DNA from: Streptantibioticus rubrisoli
Lineage (GTDB): Bacteria; Actinomycetota; Actinomycetes; Streptomycetales; Streptomycetaceae
DNA length: 64,000 bases
Assembly: GCF_024436055.1 (NCBI RefSeq)
Contig: NZ_JANFNH010000024.1
Span: 26,551 to 90,550, forward strand
Reading direction: 5' to 3'
Positions 56,769 to 64,000 of the stretch are shown piece after piece. Numbering within the stretch: the first letter of the stretch is position 1; the number at the start of each line of letters is the position of its first letter. The position numbers were made by a program, and so were the translations under genes. The notes beneath the pieces are model-generated. The model was not told the DNA's origin, did not search any database, and saw only the letters and a program-made list of their open reading frames with translations.

Positions 56769-58085
56769 TCAGTCGCGAGCCAAGCCCAACCGCGCCCGAA
56801 GTCCCGTCCGTTCGTCCGGCGCCACCGACGCGGCGCCGTCCGTCACCATCTCGTAGACCGACAGGATCTCCGCCCCGACCGTCGACCAGTCGAACCGCCG
56901 CACGTGCCTGCTGCCCAACTCCCGTAGCTCGGCGAGCCGTTCACGGTCGCCGAGCAACCGCACCGCCGAGGCGGCCAGCGCATCCGCGTCCTCGACGGGG
57001 AACAGCTCGCCCGCCGCTCCCCCGTCCAGCACCTGCCGGAATGCGTCCAGATCACTGGCCAGCACCGGCGCACCCGCCGACATCGCCTCGACCAGGATGA
57101 TGCCGAAGCTCTCGCCGCCGGTGTTCGGTGCCACGTACAGGTCCACGCTGCGCAGCATCCGGGCCTTGTCCTCGTCGCTGACCATGCCGAGGAACTCCAC
57201 GCGGTCGCGCATGGATTCGGGCAGTGCGTCGACCGCCTCCTCCTCGTCGCCGCGCCCGGCGACCAGCAACCTGGTCTTCGGCCGGGCCTGAAGGATCTTC
57301 GGCAGCGCCCGCATCAACGTGGGAAGCCCCTTGCGCGGCTCATCGATCCGCCCGATGAAGCCAATCGTTTCTCCCTCCCGTCGCCCACCACCACCCTCAA
57401 CGGAGGCCCTGCGGGCCGCTGCGCTGTCCTCCCGTCGCCCACCACCACCCTCAACGGAGGCCCTGCGGGCCGCTGCGCTGTCCTCCCGTCGCCCACCACC
57501 GCCCTCGAAGGAGCTACGCGCCCCTTCCCCTTGCCATTCCGGCTTGGGCTCGGCCTTCGCGAAGAAGTCGACGTCGACGCCGTTGGGGATCACCACGGCA
57601 TCACCGCCGAGGTGCTCGACGAGCGTGCGCCGCGCGTACTCGCTCACCGCGATCCGCGCGGAGATCTTCTCCAGCGCCGGTTGCAGGATCGGGTAGGCGG
57701 CGATCATCGCCCGCGAGCGGGGGTTGGAGGTGTGGAACGTCGCCACGATCGGCCCCTGCGCCGCCCAGCAGGACAGCAGGCCCAGCGAGGGCGAGGCTGG
57801 CTCGTGGATGTGGATCACGTCGAACGCGCCGTCGTGCAGCCAGCGCCGCACCCGCGCGGCGGACAGGAAGCCGAAGTTGAGCCGGGCCACCGAGCCGTTG
57901 TACGGCACCGGCACCGCCCGCCCGGCGGAGACGACGTATCCGGGCAACGGGGTGTCGTCGTCGGCCGGGGCGAGCACCGAGACCTGGTGGCCGAGACCGA
58001 TCAGGTGCTCGGCGAGATCACGGATGTGGAACTGCACGCCGCCGGGGACATCCCAGGAGTACGGGCAGACGATCCCGATCCTCAA
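56769..58085 (-). CDS. pimA: phosphatidylinositol alpha-mannosyltransferase PimA, carrying an 18-residue repeat array
   Basis: Adds the first mannose from GDP-mannose to phosphatidylinositol at the inner membrane face. GT-B (GT4) signatures: RIGIVCPYSWDVPGGVQFHIRDLAEHLIGLGHQV, IHEPASPSLG, VIPNGVDVDFF, TIGFIGRIDEPRKGLPTLMRALP and the C-terminal ESFGIILVEAMSAGAPVLASDLDAF (nucleotide-sugar site). The 438-residue protein is about 50 residues longer than I expect for the family. The excess is residues 187-238, an in-frame repeat (units close to [18 protein letters not shown]) inserted between PEWQG and ETIGFIGR, in the linker joining the two Rossmann domains. The start is a TTG (58085) overlapping the acyltransferase stop. 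Confidence 0.92.
   Translation of the reverse strand: MRIGIVCPYSWDVPGGVQFHIRDLAEHLIGLGHQVSVLAPADDDTPLPGYVVSAGRAVPVPYNGSVARLNFGFLSAARVRRWLHDGAFDVIHIHEPASPSLGLLSCWAAQGPIVATFHTSNPRSRAMIAAYPILQPALEKISARIAVSEYARRTLVEHLGGDAVVIPNGVDVDFFAKAEPKPEWQGEGARSSFEGGGGRREDSAAARRASVEGGGGRREDSAAARRASVEGGGGRREGETIGFIGRIDEPRKGLPTLMRALPKILQARPKTRLLVAGRGDEEEAVDALPESMRDRVEFLGMVSDEDKARMLRSVDLYVAPNTGGESFGIILVEAMSAGAPVLASDLDAFRQVLDGGAAGELFPVEDADALAASAVRLLGDRERLAELRELGSRHVRRFDWSTVGAEILSVYEMVTDGAASVAPDERTGLRARLGLARD
57375..57513 (-). repeat. 54-bp tandem repeat array C (2.6 copies), inside pimA
   Basis: Two identical 54-base units (57375-57428 and 57429-57482) and a diverged partial unit to 57513. Read on the minus strand each unit starts GCCTCCGTTGAGG, contains the 31-bp core shared with arrays A and B, and continues GAGGACAGCGCAGCGGCCCG. 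One base (AAC to GAC, Asn to Asp) separates it from the third unit of array B. The array is in frame. Confidence 0.95.
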
Positions 58086-59020
58086 GACTTCTCCGTTCCG
58101 GAGCCGTCGGACCGCCGCGCGGCGGTGTCAGGGCGCGGTTCCAGGTCCGCGAGCCACAGCCGCTGCAGCATGTGCCAGTGCTCCGGGTGCTCGGCGATAC
58201 CCGAGGCGAAGGCGTCGGCCATCCGCTGGGTCATCGCCCTGGCCTTCTCGCTCCGGGTCCCGTCCTGCGGCACCTCGATCGCCGCATGCACCTGCCCGCG
58301 CATGACCGCCGACTCGTCGTACCAGAGGGTGACCGGCAGTAGCGGTGCGCCGGTCTGTACCGACAGCATCGCAGGTCCGGCGGGCATCCGGGCGGTATCT
58401 CCGAAGAACGAGACCTCGATTCCGGAGGCCGACAGATCGCGGTCGGCGACCAGGCAGACCAGGCCCCCGCCGCGCAGCCGCCGGGCCAGGGTGCCGAACG
58501 CGGCGCCGCCGGTGTGCGGCAGCACCTCCATGCCCAGGCCCTCGCGATAGGCGACGAACCGGTCGTAGAGCGTCTCGGGCTTGAGCCGCTCGGCGACGGT
58601 GGTGAACGGTACGCCGAGCTTGGTGGTCACCCAGGCGCCCGCCAGGTCGTAGTTGCCCATGTGCGGCAGGGCGAGGATCACGCCGTTGCCCGCCGCGAGG
58701 GCCTCTTCGAGCAGATGGACGTCCTTGGGCTCGAAACCGTCCCTGATGCGCTGCTTGCTCCACGCCGGAAGCCGGAAGGACTCCATCCAGTACCGCAGGT
58801 AGGAGCGCATACCGGCGCGGGACAGTTCGGCCAGCCGCTCGGGGGTGGCATCCGGCACCACCCGCGCGAGGTTGGCCTCCAGGCGCAGCACGCCCTTGCC
58901 GCGCCTGCGCCAGGTCAGATCGGCTATGCGCCTGCCCAGCGCGTCCGCCGCGGGCTCCGGCAGCCGTTTGACCGCGGTCCACCCGGCGCCGTATAGCGCG
59001 TCGGTGAGCTTTTCCTTCAC
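58082..59020 (-). CDS. phosphatidylinositol mannoside acyltransferase (LpxL/HtrB-like)
   Basis: Transfers an acyl chain to the mannose of phosphatidylinositol mannoside. The HxxxxD catalytic motif is in ILALPHMGNYDLAGAWVTTKLG (about residues 125-146), with LRYWMESFRLPAW upstream and GGLVCLVADRDLSASGIEVSFFGDTARMPAGPAMLS downstream. GTG 59020 (VKEKLTDALYGAGW) overlaps the pgsA stop as GTGA and gives 312 residues. The much longer open frame to 59710 is the shadow of pgsA. It is coupled on the other side to pimA, so the lipid pathway is one translational unit. Confidence 0.93.
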   Translation of the reverse strand: MKEKLTDALYGAGWTAVKRLPEPAADALGRRIADLTWRRRGKGVLRLEANLARVVPDATPERLAELSRAGMRSYLRYWMESFRLPAWSKQRIRDGFEPKDVHLLEEALAAGNGVILALPHMGNYDLAGAWVTTKLGVPFTTVAERLKPETLYDRFVAYREGLGMEVLPHTGGAAFGTLARRLRGGGLVCLVADRDLSASGIEVSFFGDTARMPAGPAMLSVQTGAPLLPVTLWYDESAVMRGQVHAAIEVPQDGTRSEKARAMTQRMADAFASGIAEHPEHWHMLQRLWLADLEPRPDTAARRSDGSGTEKS

Positions 59021-59679
59021 GCCGTGCTCTCCTCCCCCTCGCGGGCCGCGGCGTCGGCCTCGGCGGCCTCGCGGCGCACGGTCACCACCCGCTGCACCAT
59101 GGTCACCAGGCTGCCCGCGGCCACGATCCACAGCGCGATCGGCAGCAGCACCTGGATGCCCGGCACGCCGAACTCGTGCAGCCCGGAGAAGCCGCAGGCC
59201 ACCAGCGAGATCACCAGTCGCTCCGCGCGCTCCACCAGCCCGTTGACGTTCACCGGCAGCCCGATGGCCTCGCCGCGCGCCTTGGTGTACGACACGATCT
59301 GGCCGCTGGCCAGGCAGAAGATGCTCACCGCGGACAGCACCAGGCTGTGCCCGCCACCGGCGTACCACAGCGCGAGCCCACCGAAGATCGCCGCGTCCGC
59401 CACCCGGTCCAGCGTGGAGTCCAGGAACGCCCCCCACCGGCTGGAGCGGCCCAGTTGCCGGGCCATGTTGCCGTCGACCAGGTCGGAGAAGACGAACAGG
59501 GTGATGACGACGGTGCCCCAGAAGAACTCGCCCCTGGGATAGAAGGCCAGCGCACCCGCGACCACGCCCCCCGTACCGACGAGGGTGACCGCGTCCGGAC
59601 TGACGCCCAGACGCAGCAGCAGTGCGGCGAACGGTGTGAGGACACGCGTGAAGAAAGCACGCGCGTACTTGTTCAGCAT
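59017..59679 (-). CDS. pgsA: CDP-alcohol phosphatidyltransferase, phosphatidylinositol (phosphate) synthase
   Basis: Integral membrane enzyme of 220 residues that makes the phosphatidylinositol precursor used by PimA. The CDP-alcohol signature D-x2-DG-x2-AR-x8-G-x3-D-x3-D is exact in DLVDGNMARQLGRSSRWGAFLDSTLDRVAD (about residues 66-95). Hydrophobic segments flank it (FFWGTVVITLFVFSDLV; IFGGLALWYAGG; VLLPIALWIVAAGSLV). Head-group specificity is inferred from the adjacent pimA and acyltransferase genes. The 288 bases upstream, before the divergent EF-G-like gene, contain nothing I can identify. Confidence 0.94.
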   Translation of the reverse strand: MLNKYARAFFTRVLTPFAALLLRLGVSPDAVTLVGTGGVVAGALAFYPRGEFFWGTVVITLFVFSDLVDGNMARQLGRSSRWGAFLDSTLDRVADAAIFGGLALWYAGGGHSLVLSAVSIFCLASGQIVSYTKARGEAIGLPVNVNGLVERAERLVISLVACGFSGLHEFGVPGIQVLLPIALWIVAAGSLVTMVQRVVTVRREAAEADAAAREGEESTA

Positions 59680-59967
59680 GGCCTTCCCGACAAGTCAGTG
59701 GTACCGGCATGGCCCTTTCGGCCCCGGCGGCCCCATCGTAGCCAGGCGCCGAGTGCGGCCGGTCACAGGCACCCGTCCGCTACGGGCGGGGGTACGACGT
59801 ATGGACGCAAACCAAAGGGCGTGGGAAGGTCGAAGGACCGCGGGCGCCACGCAGCCGCCTGATCAGTCCCGTGGCCTTCGCGTTCGCGCCTGCAGGGATG
59901 CCACCCCTGCCCTCATGAGCCGCGGGTTTGGCGAGGGCGGTCACCACGCAGTGACTGGAGGCAAGCG

Positions 59968-62166
59968 ATGGGCGACAGGCGAGACGCACATGCTGGAGCC
60001 GCCGGAGGCGCACCGGCGGCCGACCGGCCCGAAGGATTGCGGAACGTGGTGCTGGTCGGCCACAGCGGAGCGGGCAAGACGACGCTGGCGGAGGCGCTGG
60101 CGCTGGCCGGTGGGGCGATGAACCGGTGCGGCCGGGTCGAGGAGGGCACGACGGTCTCCGACTTCGACGAGATCGAGCACCGGCAGCAGCGTTCCGTGCA
60201 GTTGTCCCTGGTCCCGGTGGCCTGGGGCAACCTCAAGATCAATCTGTTGGACACCCCCGGATACGCTGATTTCGTCGGGGAGTTGAGGGCCGGTCTGCGC
60301 GCCGCGGACGCGGCCCTCTTCGTCGTCTCGGCCGCCGACGGCGTGGACGGCGCCACCCGGATGGTGTGGGAGGAGTGCGCGGCGGTCGGCATGCCGCGCG
60401 CGGTGGTGGTGACCCACCTGGACAACGCGCGCGCCGACTTCGACGAGCTGACCGCCATCTGCCAGCGGGTCTTCGGCGGTGACGATCCGGACGCGGTGCT
60501 GCCGCTGTACCTGCCGCTGTACGGCGAGGAGACCGCCGACGGCCACACTCCGGTCGCGGGCCTGATCGGGCTGCTGTCGCAGCGGATCTACGACTACTCC
60601 TCGGGCGAACGCGTCGAGCGCGACCCGGACCCCGAGCACCTGCCCCTAATCGCCCAGGCGCGCAACCGGCTCATCGAGGGGATCATCGCCGAGAGCGAGG
60701 ACGAGACCCTGATGGACCGCTACCTCGGCGGCGAGGAGATCGACTTCAAGACCCTCATCGAGGACCTGGAGCGGGCCGTGGCCCGCGGCACCTTCCACCC
60801 GGTGCTGGCCGCCGCCCCACCGGCCGAGGGCGCCCGGCAGGGCCTGGGCACCCTGGAGCTGCTGGAGCTGATCACCGGCGGCTTCCCGACCCCGACGGAG
60901 CGGGAGGCGCCCGCGGTGACCACCCCGCAGGGCGCGCCGCGGCCGCCGCTGACCTGCGACCCGGACGGGCCGCTGGTCGCCGAGGTGGTCAAGACCTCCT
61001 CCGACCCCTATGTGGGCAGGCTCAGCCTGGTCCGGGTCTTCTCCGGGACGCTGCGGCCCGATGAGACGGTGCACGTCTCCGGGCACGGTCTGGCGGACCG
61101 CGGGCACGAGGACCACGACGTGGACGAGCGGGTGGGCGCGCTGTCCTCGCCGTTCGGCAAGGTCCAGCGCCCGGTGCCCAGGGCGGTCGCGGGCGATCTG
61201 GTGTGCGTGGCGAAGCTGAACCGCGCGGAGACCGGCGACACCCTGTCCGCCAAGGATGACCCGCTGCTGATGGAGCCGTGGGTGATGCCGGATCCCCTGC
61301 TGCCGGTGGCGATCGAGGCGCACAGCAAGGCCGACGAGGACAAGCTGTCGCAGGGCCTGGCCCGGCTGGTCGCCGAGGATCCGACGATGCGCCTGGAGCA
61401 GAACCAGGACACCCACCAGGTGGTGCTGTGGTGCCTGGGCGAGGCCCATGTCGACGTGGCGCTGGAACGGCTGCGCGGCCGGTACGGGGTGCAGGTGGAC
61501 GCGGTGCCGTACAAGGTGTCGCTGCGCGAGACGTTCGGCGGGAAGGCGGCCGGGCGCGGTCGGCACGTCAAACAGTCCGGCGGGCACGGGCAGTTCGCGA
61601 TCTGCGAGATCGAGGTGGAGCCGCTGCCGGTGGGCTCGGGCATCGAGTTCGTGGACAAGGTGGTCGGCGGCGCGGTGCCCCGGCAGTTCATCCCTTCGGT
61701 GGAAAAGGGTGTCCGCGCGCAGGCCGCCAAGGGCGTGGCCGCCGGTTACCCGGTGGTGGACATCCGGGTCACCCTGCTCGACGGCAAGGCGCACTCGGTG
61801 GACTCCTCGGACGCCGCCTTCCAGACCGCGGGCGCGCTGGCGCTGCGCGAGGCCGCCAAGGAGGCCCGTATCCATCTGCTGGAGCCGGTCTCCGAGGTGC
61901 AGGTGCTGGTCTCCGACGAGTACGTGGGACCGGTGATGAGCGACCTCGCCGGACGCAGGGGCCGGGTGCTGGGCACCGAACCGGCGGGCGCCGGGCGGAC
62001 GTTGGTGCGCGCGGAGGTACCGGAGATCGAGATCGGGCGGTACGCGATCGACCTGCGGTCGATCTCGCACGGAACCGGCCGGTTCAACCGCTCGTACGCC
62101 CGGCATGAGCCGATGCCGCCACAACTGGCCGCCAAGATCCAGGAGGAGCAGGAGCAGAGCAGGTAA
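59968..62166 (+). CDS. elongation factor G-like GTPase (EF-G2 type)
   Basis: The 732-residue protein has the five-domain EF-G layout. G1 is VVLVGHSGAGKTTLAEAL, G2 contains the T in EEGTTVSDFDEIEHRQQRS, and G3 is NLKINLLDTPGYADF. G4 reads VVVTHLDNARADF instead of the canonical NKxD. Domain II is LVAEVVKTSSDPYVGRLSLVRVFSG. Domains III-V follow (MRLEQNQDTHQVVLWCLGEAHVDVALERL; KQSGGHGQFAICEIEVEPL; EPVSEVQVLVSDEYVGPVMSDLAGRRGRVLG). It is an EF-G paralogue of actinobacteria whose job is unclear; main EF-G is normally encoded in the str operon. Start ATG 59968 behind GGAGG. It diverges from pgsA. Confidence 0.93.
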   Translation: MGDRRDAHAGAAGGAPAADRPEGLRNVVLVGHSGAGKTTLAEALALAGGAMNRCGRVEEGTTVSDFDEIEHRQQRSVQLSLVPVAWGNLKINLLDTPGYADFVGELRAGLRAADAALFVVSAADGVDGATRMVWEECAAVGMPRAVVVTHLDNARADFDELTAICQRVFGGDDPDAVLPLYLPLYGEETADGHTPVAGLIGLLSQRIYDYSSGERVERDPDPEHLPLIAQARNRLIEGIIAESEDETLMDRYLGGEEIDFKTLIEDLERAVARGTFHPVLAAAPPAEGARQGLGTLELLELITGGFPTPTEREAPAVTTPQGAPRPPLTCDPDGPLVAEVVKTSSDPYVGRLSLVRVFSGTLRPDETVHVSGHGLADRGHEDHDVDERVGALSSPFGKVQRPVPRAVAGDLVCVAKLNRAETGDTLSAKDDPLLMEPWVMPDPLLPVAIEAHSKADEDKLSQGLARLVAEDPTMRLEQNQDTHQVVLWCLGEAHVDVALERLRGRYGVQVDAVPYKVSLRETFGGKAAGRGRHVKQSGGHGQFAICEIEVEPLPVGSGIEFVDKVVGGAVPRQFIPSVEKGVRAQAAKGVAAGYPVVDIRVTLLDGKAHSVDSSDAAFQTAGALALREAAKEARIHLLEPVSEVQVLVSDEYVGPVMSDLAGRRGRVLGTEPAGAGRTLVRAEVPEIEIGRYAIDLRSISHGTGRFNRSYARHEPMPPQLAAKIQEEQEQSR

Positions 62167-62334
62167 CTCCCGTACCACGCACCCCGGAAGACGTCTTCCG
62201 CGACGCGACACTGACGGGTTGGTCACCGTCCGGATACGCTGTGCTCGTAGATCGGACGGTGTGCCAATCCGATTCGCCATGACGGTAGTTGGCGGCCCGC
62301 CCCGGGCCGCCGGGTGAGGGATTTGGGGGCGGAA

Positions 62335-63981
62335 GTGTCTTTCTCCGGCGTGGAGTTCGACTTCAGCCCGGGCGCTCAGGTGCCGCTCACCGGCATGGGT
62401 GGGGAGACCGCCGCCACTCAGGCGCTGTCCTCCGCCGCGTACCGGGACGGGCCGGTCGAGGACCTGGTGAAGATCAACCCCGAAGCGGGAGTCACAAAAC
62501 CGAAGTTGTCCCTCTTCGAGCCGAATCTGGGTGAGGCGTTCGCCCGTGCCGTACAGGTGCGGATGCTGGGCGGCGCGCGCAAGGAGACCGTGCAGTCGTT
62601 CGGCATGGACCCGCAGACCGTCGTGGTGCACTGCCTGGCGGCCAACCGGATCCGGCAGCAGCGCGACGTCCGGTTGACCGTGGTGATGGGTGTGTGCGGG
62701 CTGCTGTTCCTGCCCGGTGTGCTGATCTGGCTCGGCGCGTTCCAACTGCGGCGTACCCTCACCAAGTTGGCGGGCCGGGTCAGCTCGCTGGGCGGCCTGG
62801 TGCTCGCGGTGGTGGTGGCGCTGGCCGCGCTGCTGCTGTGGCGGCCGCCGGTGACCGGGTTCTTCGGGCTGTACATGCGGACCATGCTGCTGGTGCCGGT
62901 GCTCGGCTGGTACATCGCCAAGCGGATCTGCGAGAAGACCGCGGTGGACCTGCGGGAGCGCTGGGCGTCGCTGCTCGGCGGCGGCGGGGTCGGCGCCAGG
63001 ATCCCGGAGGCGGTGCCGCAGCACCCCAACCAGACCAAGGCCGAGTCGATGCGGCAGTCGCTGGTGGCGCTGGCCACCGAACAGGCCAGCAACGTGGTCT
63101 TCTACGCGGGTCCCAAGGGCATCTTGGGCATGGGGTCGCGGTGGGGCGTGTGGCAGTTGGCGGAGGAGCTCGAGCCGCGGCCCGGCACCGACATCCACCC
63201 GTTCCGCAGCTGGGACGTGATCAAGGCCATCCAGGACCGGCTGCGCGATCTGGAACGCGGTCCACTGCACACCGGCGGCTTCCCGAAGCCGACCATACGG
63301 CACTGGATCGTGGCACCGGTCGGCGAGGGTGCCAAGGAGGTCAGCCGACCCACCGGCGCCGAGGTCGAGGGCTTCACCGTCAAGGACTTCGAGATACAAC
63401 GGATCTGCAACGAGCAGCAGTTCGGCAGCGGCAACCGGCACTACCTCGGTGTGCAGTTCGTGCTGTGGGACGGGCAGTTGGTGATCAACCTGCTGATAAC
63501 GGTGACCGTGCTGCACTACACCCTGCGGATCGAGGTGACCGGGCACGCGCTCGGGCCGGTGAACTCGCTTTTCATGGGCGGGCCTTCACCGAAGACCAAG
63601 GAAGTCTCCAAGACCGTCAAGTTCTGGGAGACCAAGACCGTGCACCTGCCTTTGGTGGACGCCGGTGAGGTGGTACGGCTCGCGGCGCGCGCGCCGTTCA
63701 CCTGGTTCCCGCCGATCCTGGACTTCCTCGGCGGCCAGCTGACCTTGCCCGAACCTTTCGGGCTGCGGCACGCGTGGGCGGACAAGCCGTGGAAGCACCG
63801 GTTCATGGCGGACGACGCGTTGCGCGCGGCAACTCCGGTGCTGCGCGCGGTCAACGCGGCGGCGATTTCCGTTCTGCAGGAGAACGGGGTGGACACGGAG
63901 AAGTTCACCAACCGCTCGCTGGTACTCAGCGGGCAGGTCCAGGCAGCGGAACCGAAGGCTGCGGACGTGTACAACGCGTGA
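62335..63981 (+). CDS. multi-pass membrane protein of unknown function
   Basis: A protein of about 548 residues. After a soluble N-terminal segment of about 100 residues there are three hydrophobic stretches: VVMGVCGLLFLPGVLIWLGAFQL, LGGLVLAVVVALAALLLW, and MRTMLLVPVLGWYIAK. The C-terminal two-thirds (from about 205) contains possible further membrane contacts (QLVINLLITVTVLHYTLRIEVTG; FTWFPPILDFLGG). I recognise no named domain or catalytic motif. I chose GTG 62335 (VSFSGVEFDFSPG), near a GGGGGCGG; GTG 62314 would add seven residues. It follows the EF-G-like gene by 168 bases on the same strand and ends 19 bases before the window edge. Confidence 0.8.
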   Translation: MSFSGVEFDFSPGAQVPLTGMGGETAATQALSSAAYRDGPVEDLVKINPEAGVTKPKLSLFEPNLGEAFARAVQVRMLGGARKETVQSFGMDPQTVVVHCLAANRIRQQRDVRLTVVMGVCGLLFLPGVLIWLGAFQLRRTLTKLAGRVSSLGGLVLAVVVALAALLLWRPPVTGFFGLYMRTMLLVPVLGWYIAKRICEKTAVDLRERWASLLGGGGVGARIPEAVPQHPNQTKAESMRQSLVALATEQASNVVFYAGPKGILGMGSRWGVWQLAEELEPRPGTDIHPFRSWDVIKAIQDRLRDLERGPLHTGGFPKPTIRHWIVAPVGEGAKEVSRPTGAEVEGFTVKDFEIQRICNEQQFGSGNRHYLGVQFVLWDGQLVINLLITVTVLHYTLRIEVTGHALGPVNSLFMGGPSPKTKEVSKTVKFWETKTVHLPLVDAGEVVRLAARAPFTWFPPILDFLGGQLTLPEPFGLRHAWADKPWKHRFMADDALRAATPVLRAVNAAAISVLQENGVDTEKFTNRSLVLSGQVQAAEPKAADVYNA

Positions 63982-64000
63982 TTTTCCCACCCCCCCGCCC

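Noticed and set aside
59021..59710. Longer acyltransferase reading through the pgsA gene
   Set aside because: This part of the frame is antiparallel in composition to nothing known and lies wholly inside pgsA in another frame. The GTG at 59020 overlapping the pgsA stop gives the usual protein length.
60646..63546. A 966-codon open frame on the minus strand, antisense to the EF-G-like gene and part of the following gene
   Set aside because: It is the mirror of high-GC codon usage in the real + strand genes. The protein is Arg/His/Gly/Pro-rich, resembles nothing, and crosses two good genes.

Overview
This window is chromosomal DNA of a high-G+C actinomycete, almost certainly a Streptomyces. 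The evidence is the very strong G/C bias at third codon positions, frequent GTG/TTG starts, the developmental master regulator BldD with its c-di-GMP signature, the actinobacterial integration host factor (sIHF/MihF), a PimA/acyltransferase/PgsA phosphoinositide cluster, and a gene order that matches, from memory, the conserved Streptomyces block from fmt to the EF-G-like gene. Nearly everything is core housekeeping. I see no prophage, integrase, insertion sequence, CRISPR array, rRNA or tRNA.

Layout. 1-9 kb (minus strand, one + gene): the start of rsmB, then fmt, def, a small + strand HTH-like protein, priA, metK, coaBC, rpoZ, gmk and mihF. 9.2-19.4 kb (minus): the pyrimidine operon, transcribed pyrR-pyrB-pyrC-membrane protein-carA-carB-pyrD-pyrF, mostly with 4-8 base stop/start overlaps and with a PyrR-binding RNA loop just before the pyrR ribosome binding site. 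bldD (+) diverges from pyrR and carries an operator over its own promoter. 20.1-33.3 kb (minus): nusB, efp, an M24 peptidase-like gene, a P-loop protein, aroQ-aroB-aroK-aroC-aroE, mltG, ruvX, alaS and two small membrane-associated proteins.

33.5-44 kb: a + strand STAND-type ATPase, rpsD, an iron-box-controlled DUF2470 gene with a YciI gene, rarA, a VKOR-family protein, hisS with a metallo-beta-lactamase-fold hydrolase, a membrane-anchored cyclophilin and a DUF349 protein. 44.1-59.7 kb (minus): rel, apt, secF, secD, yajC, ruvB-ruvA-ruvC, yebC, pdxT, pdxS, a small membrane protein, pimA, the phosphatidylinositol mannoside acyltransferase and pgsA. 60-64 kb (+): an EF-G-like GTPase and a multi-pass membrane protein.

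The most unusual feature is a 54-bp tandem repeat (18 codons) inserted in frame inside three unrelated genes: the pyr-operon membrane protein (16.06-16.19 kb), the STAND ATPase (33.76-33.95 kb) and pimA (57.38-57.51 kb). The three arrays share an identical 31-bp core, but the core is read on opposite strands and in different frames. This points to spread of the DNA itself, not to a shared protein domain. Other non-coding structure: an array of 26-bp repeats between the ATPase and rpsD genes, Streptomyces-type intergenic palindromes, and several strong hairpin terminators.

Gaps. The only gene-free stretch above 300 bases is 35100-35448, filled mostly by the 26-bp array. Shorter gaps at 5972-6259, 8925-9186, 33259-33539, 42503-42764 and 59680-59967 hold no gene I can support and presumably carry promoters.
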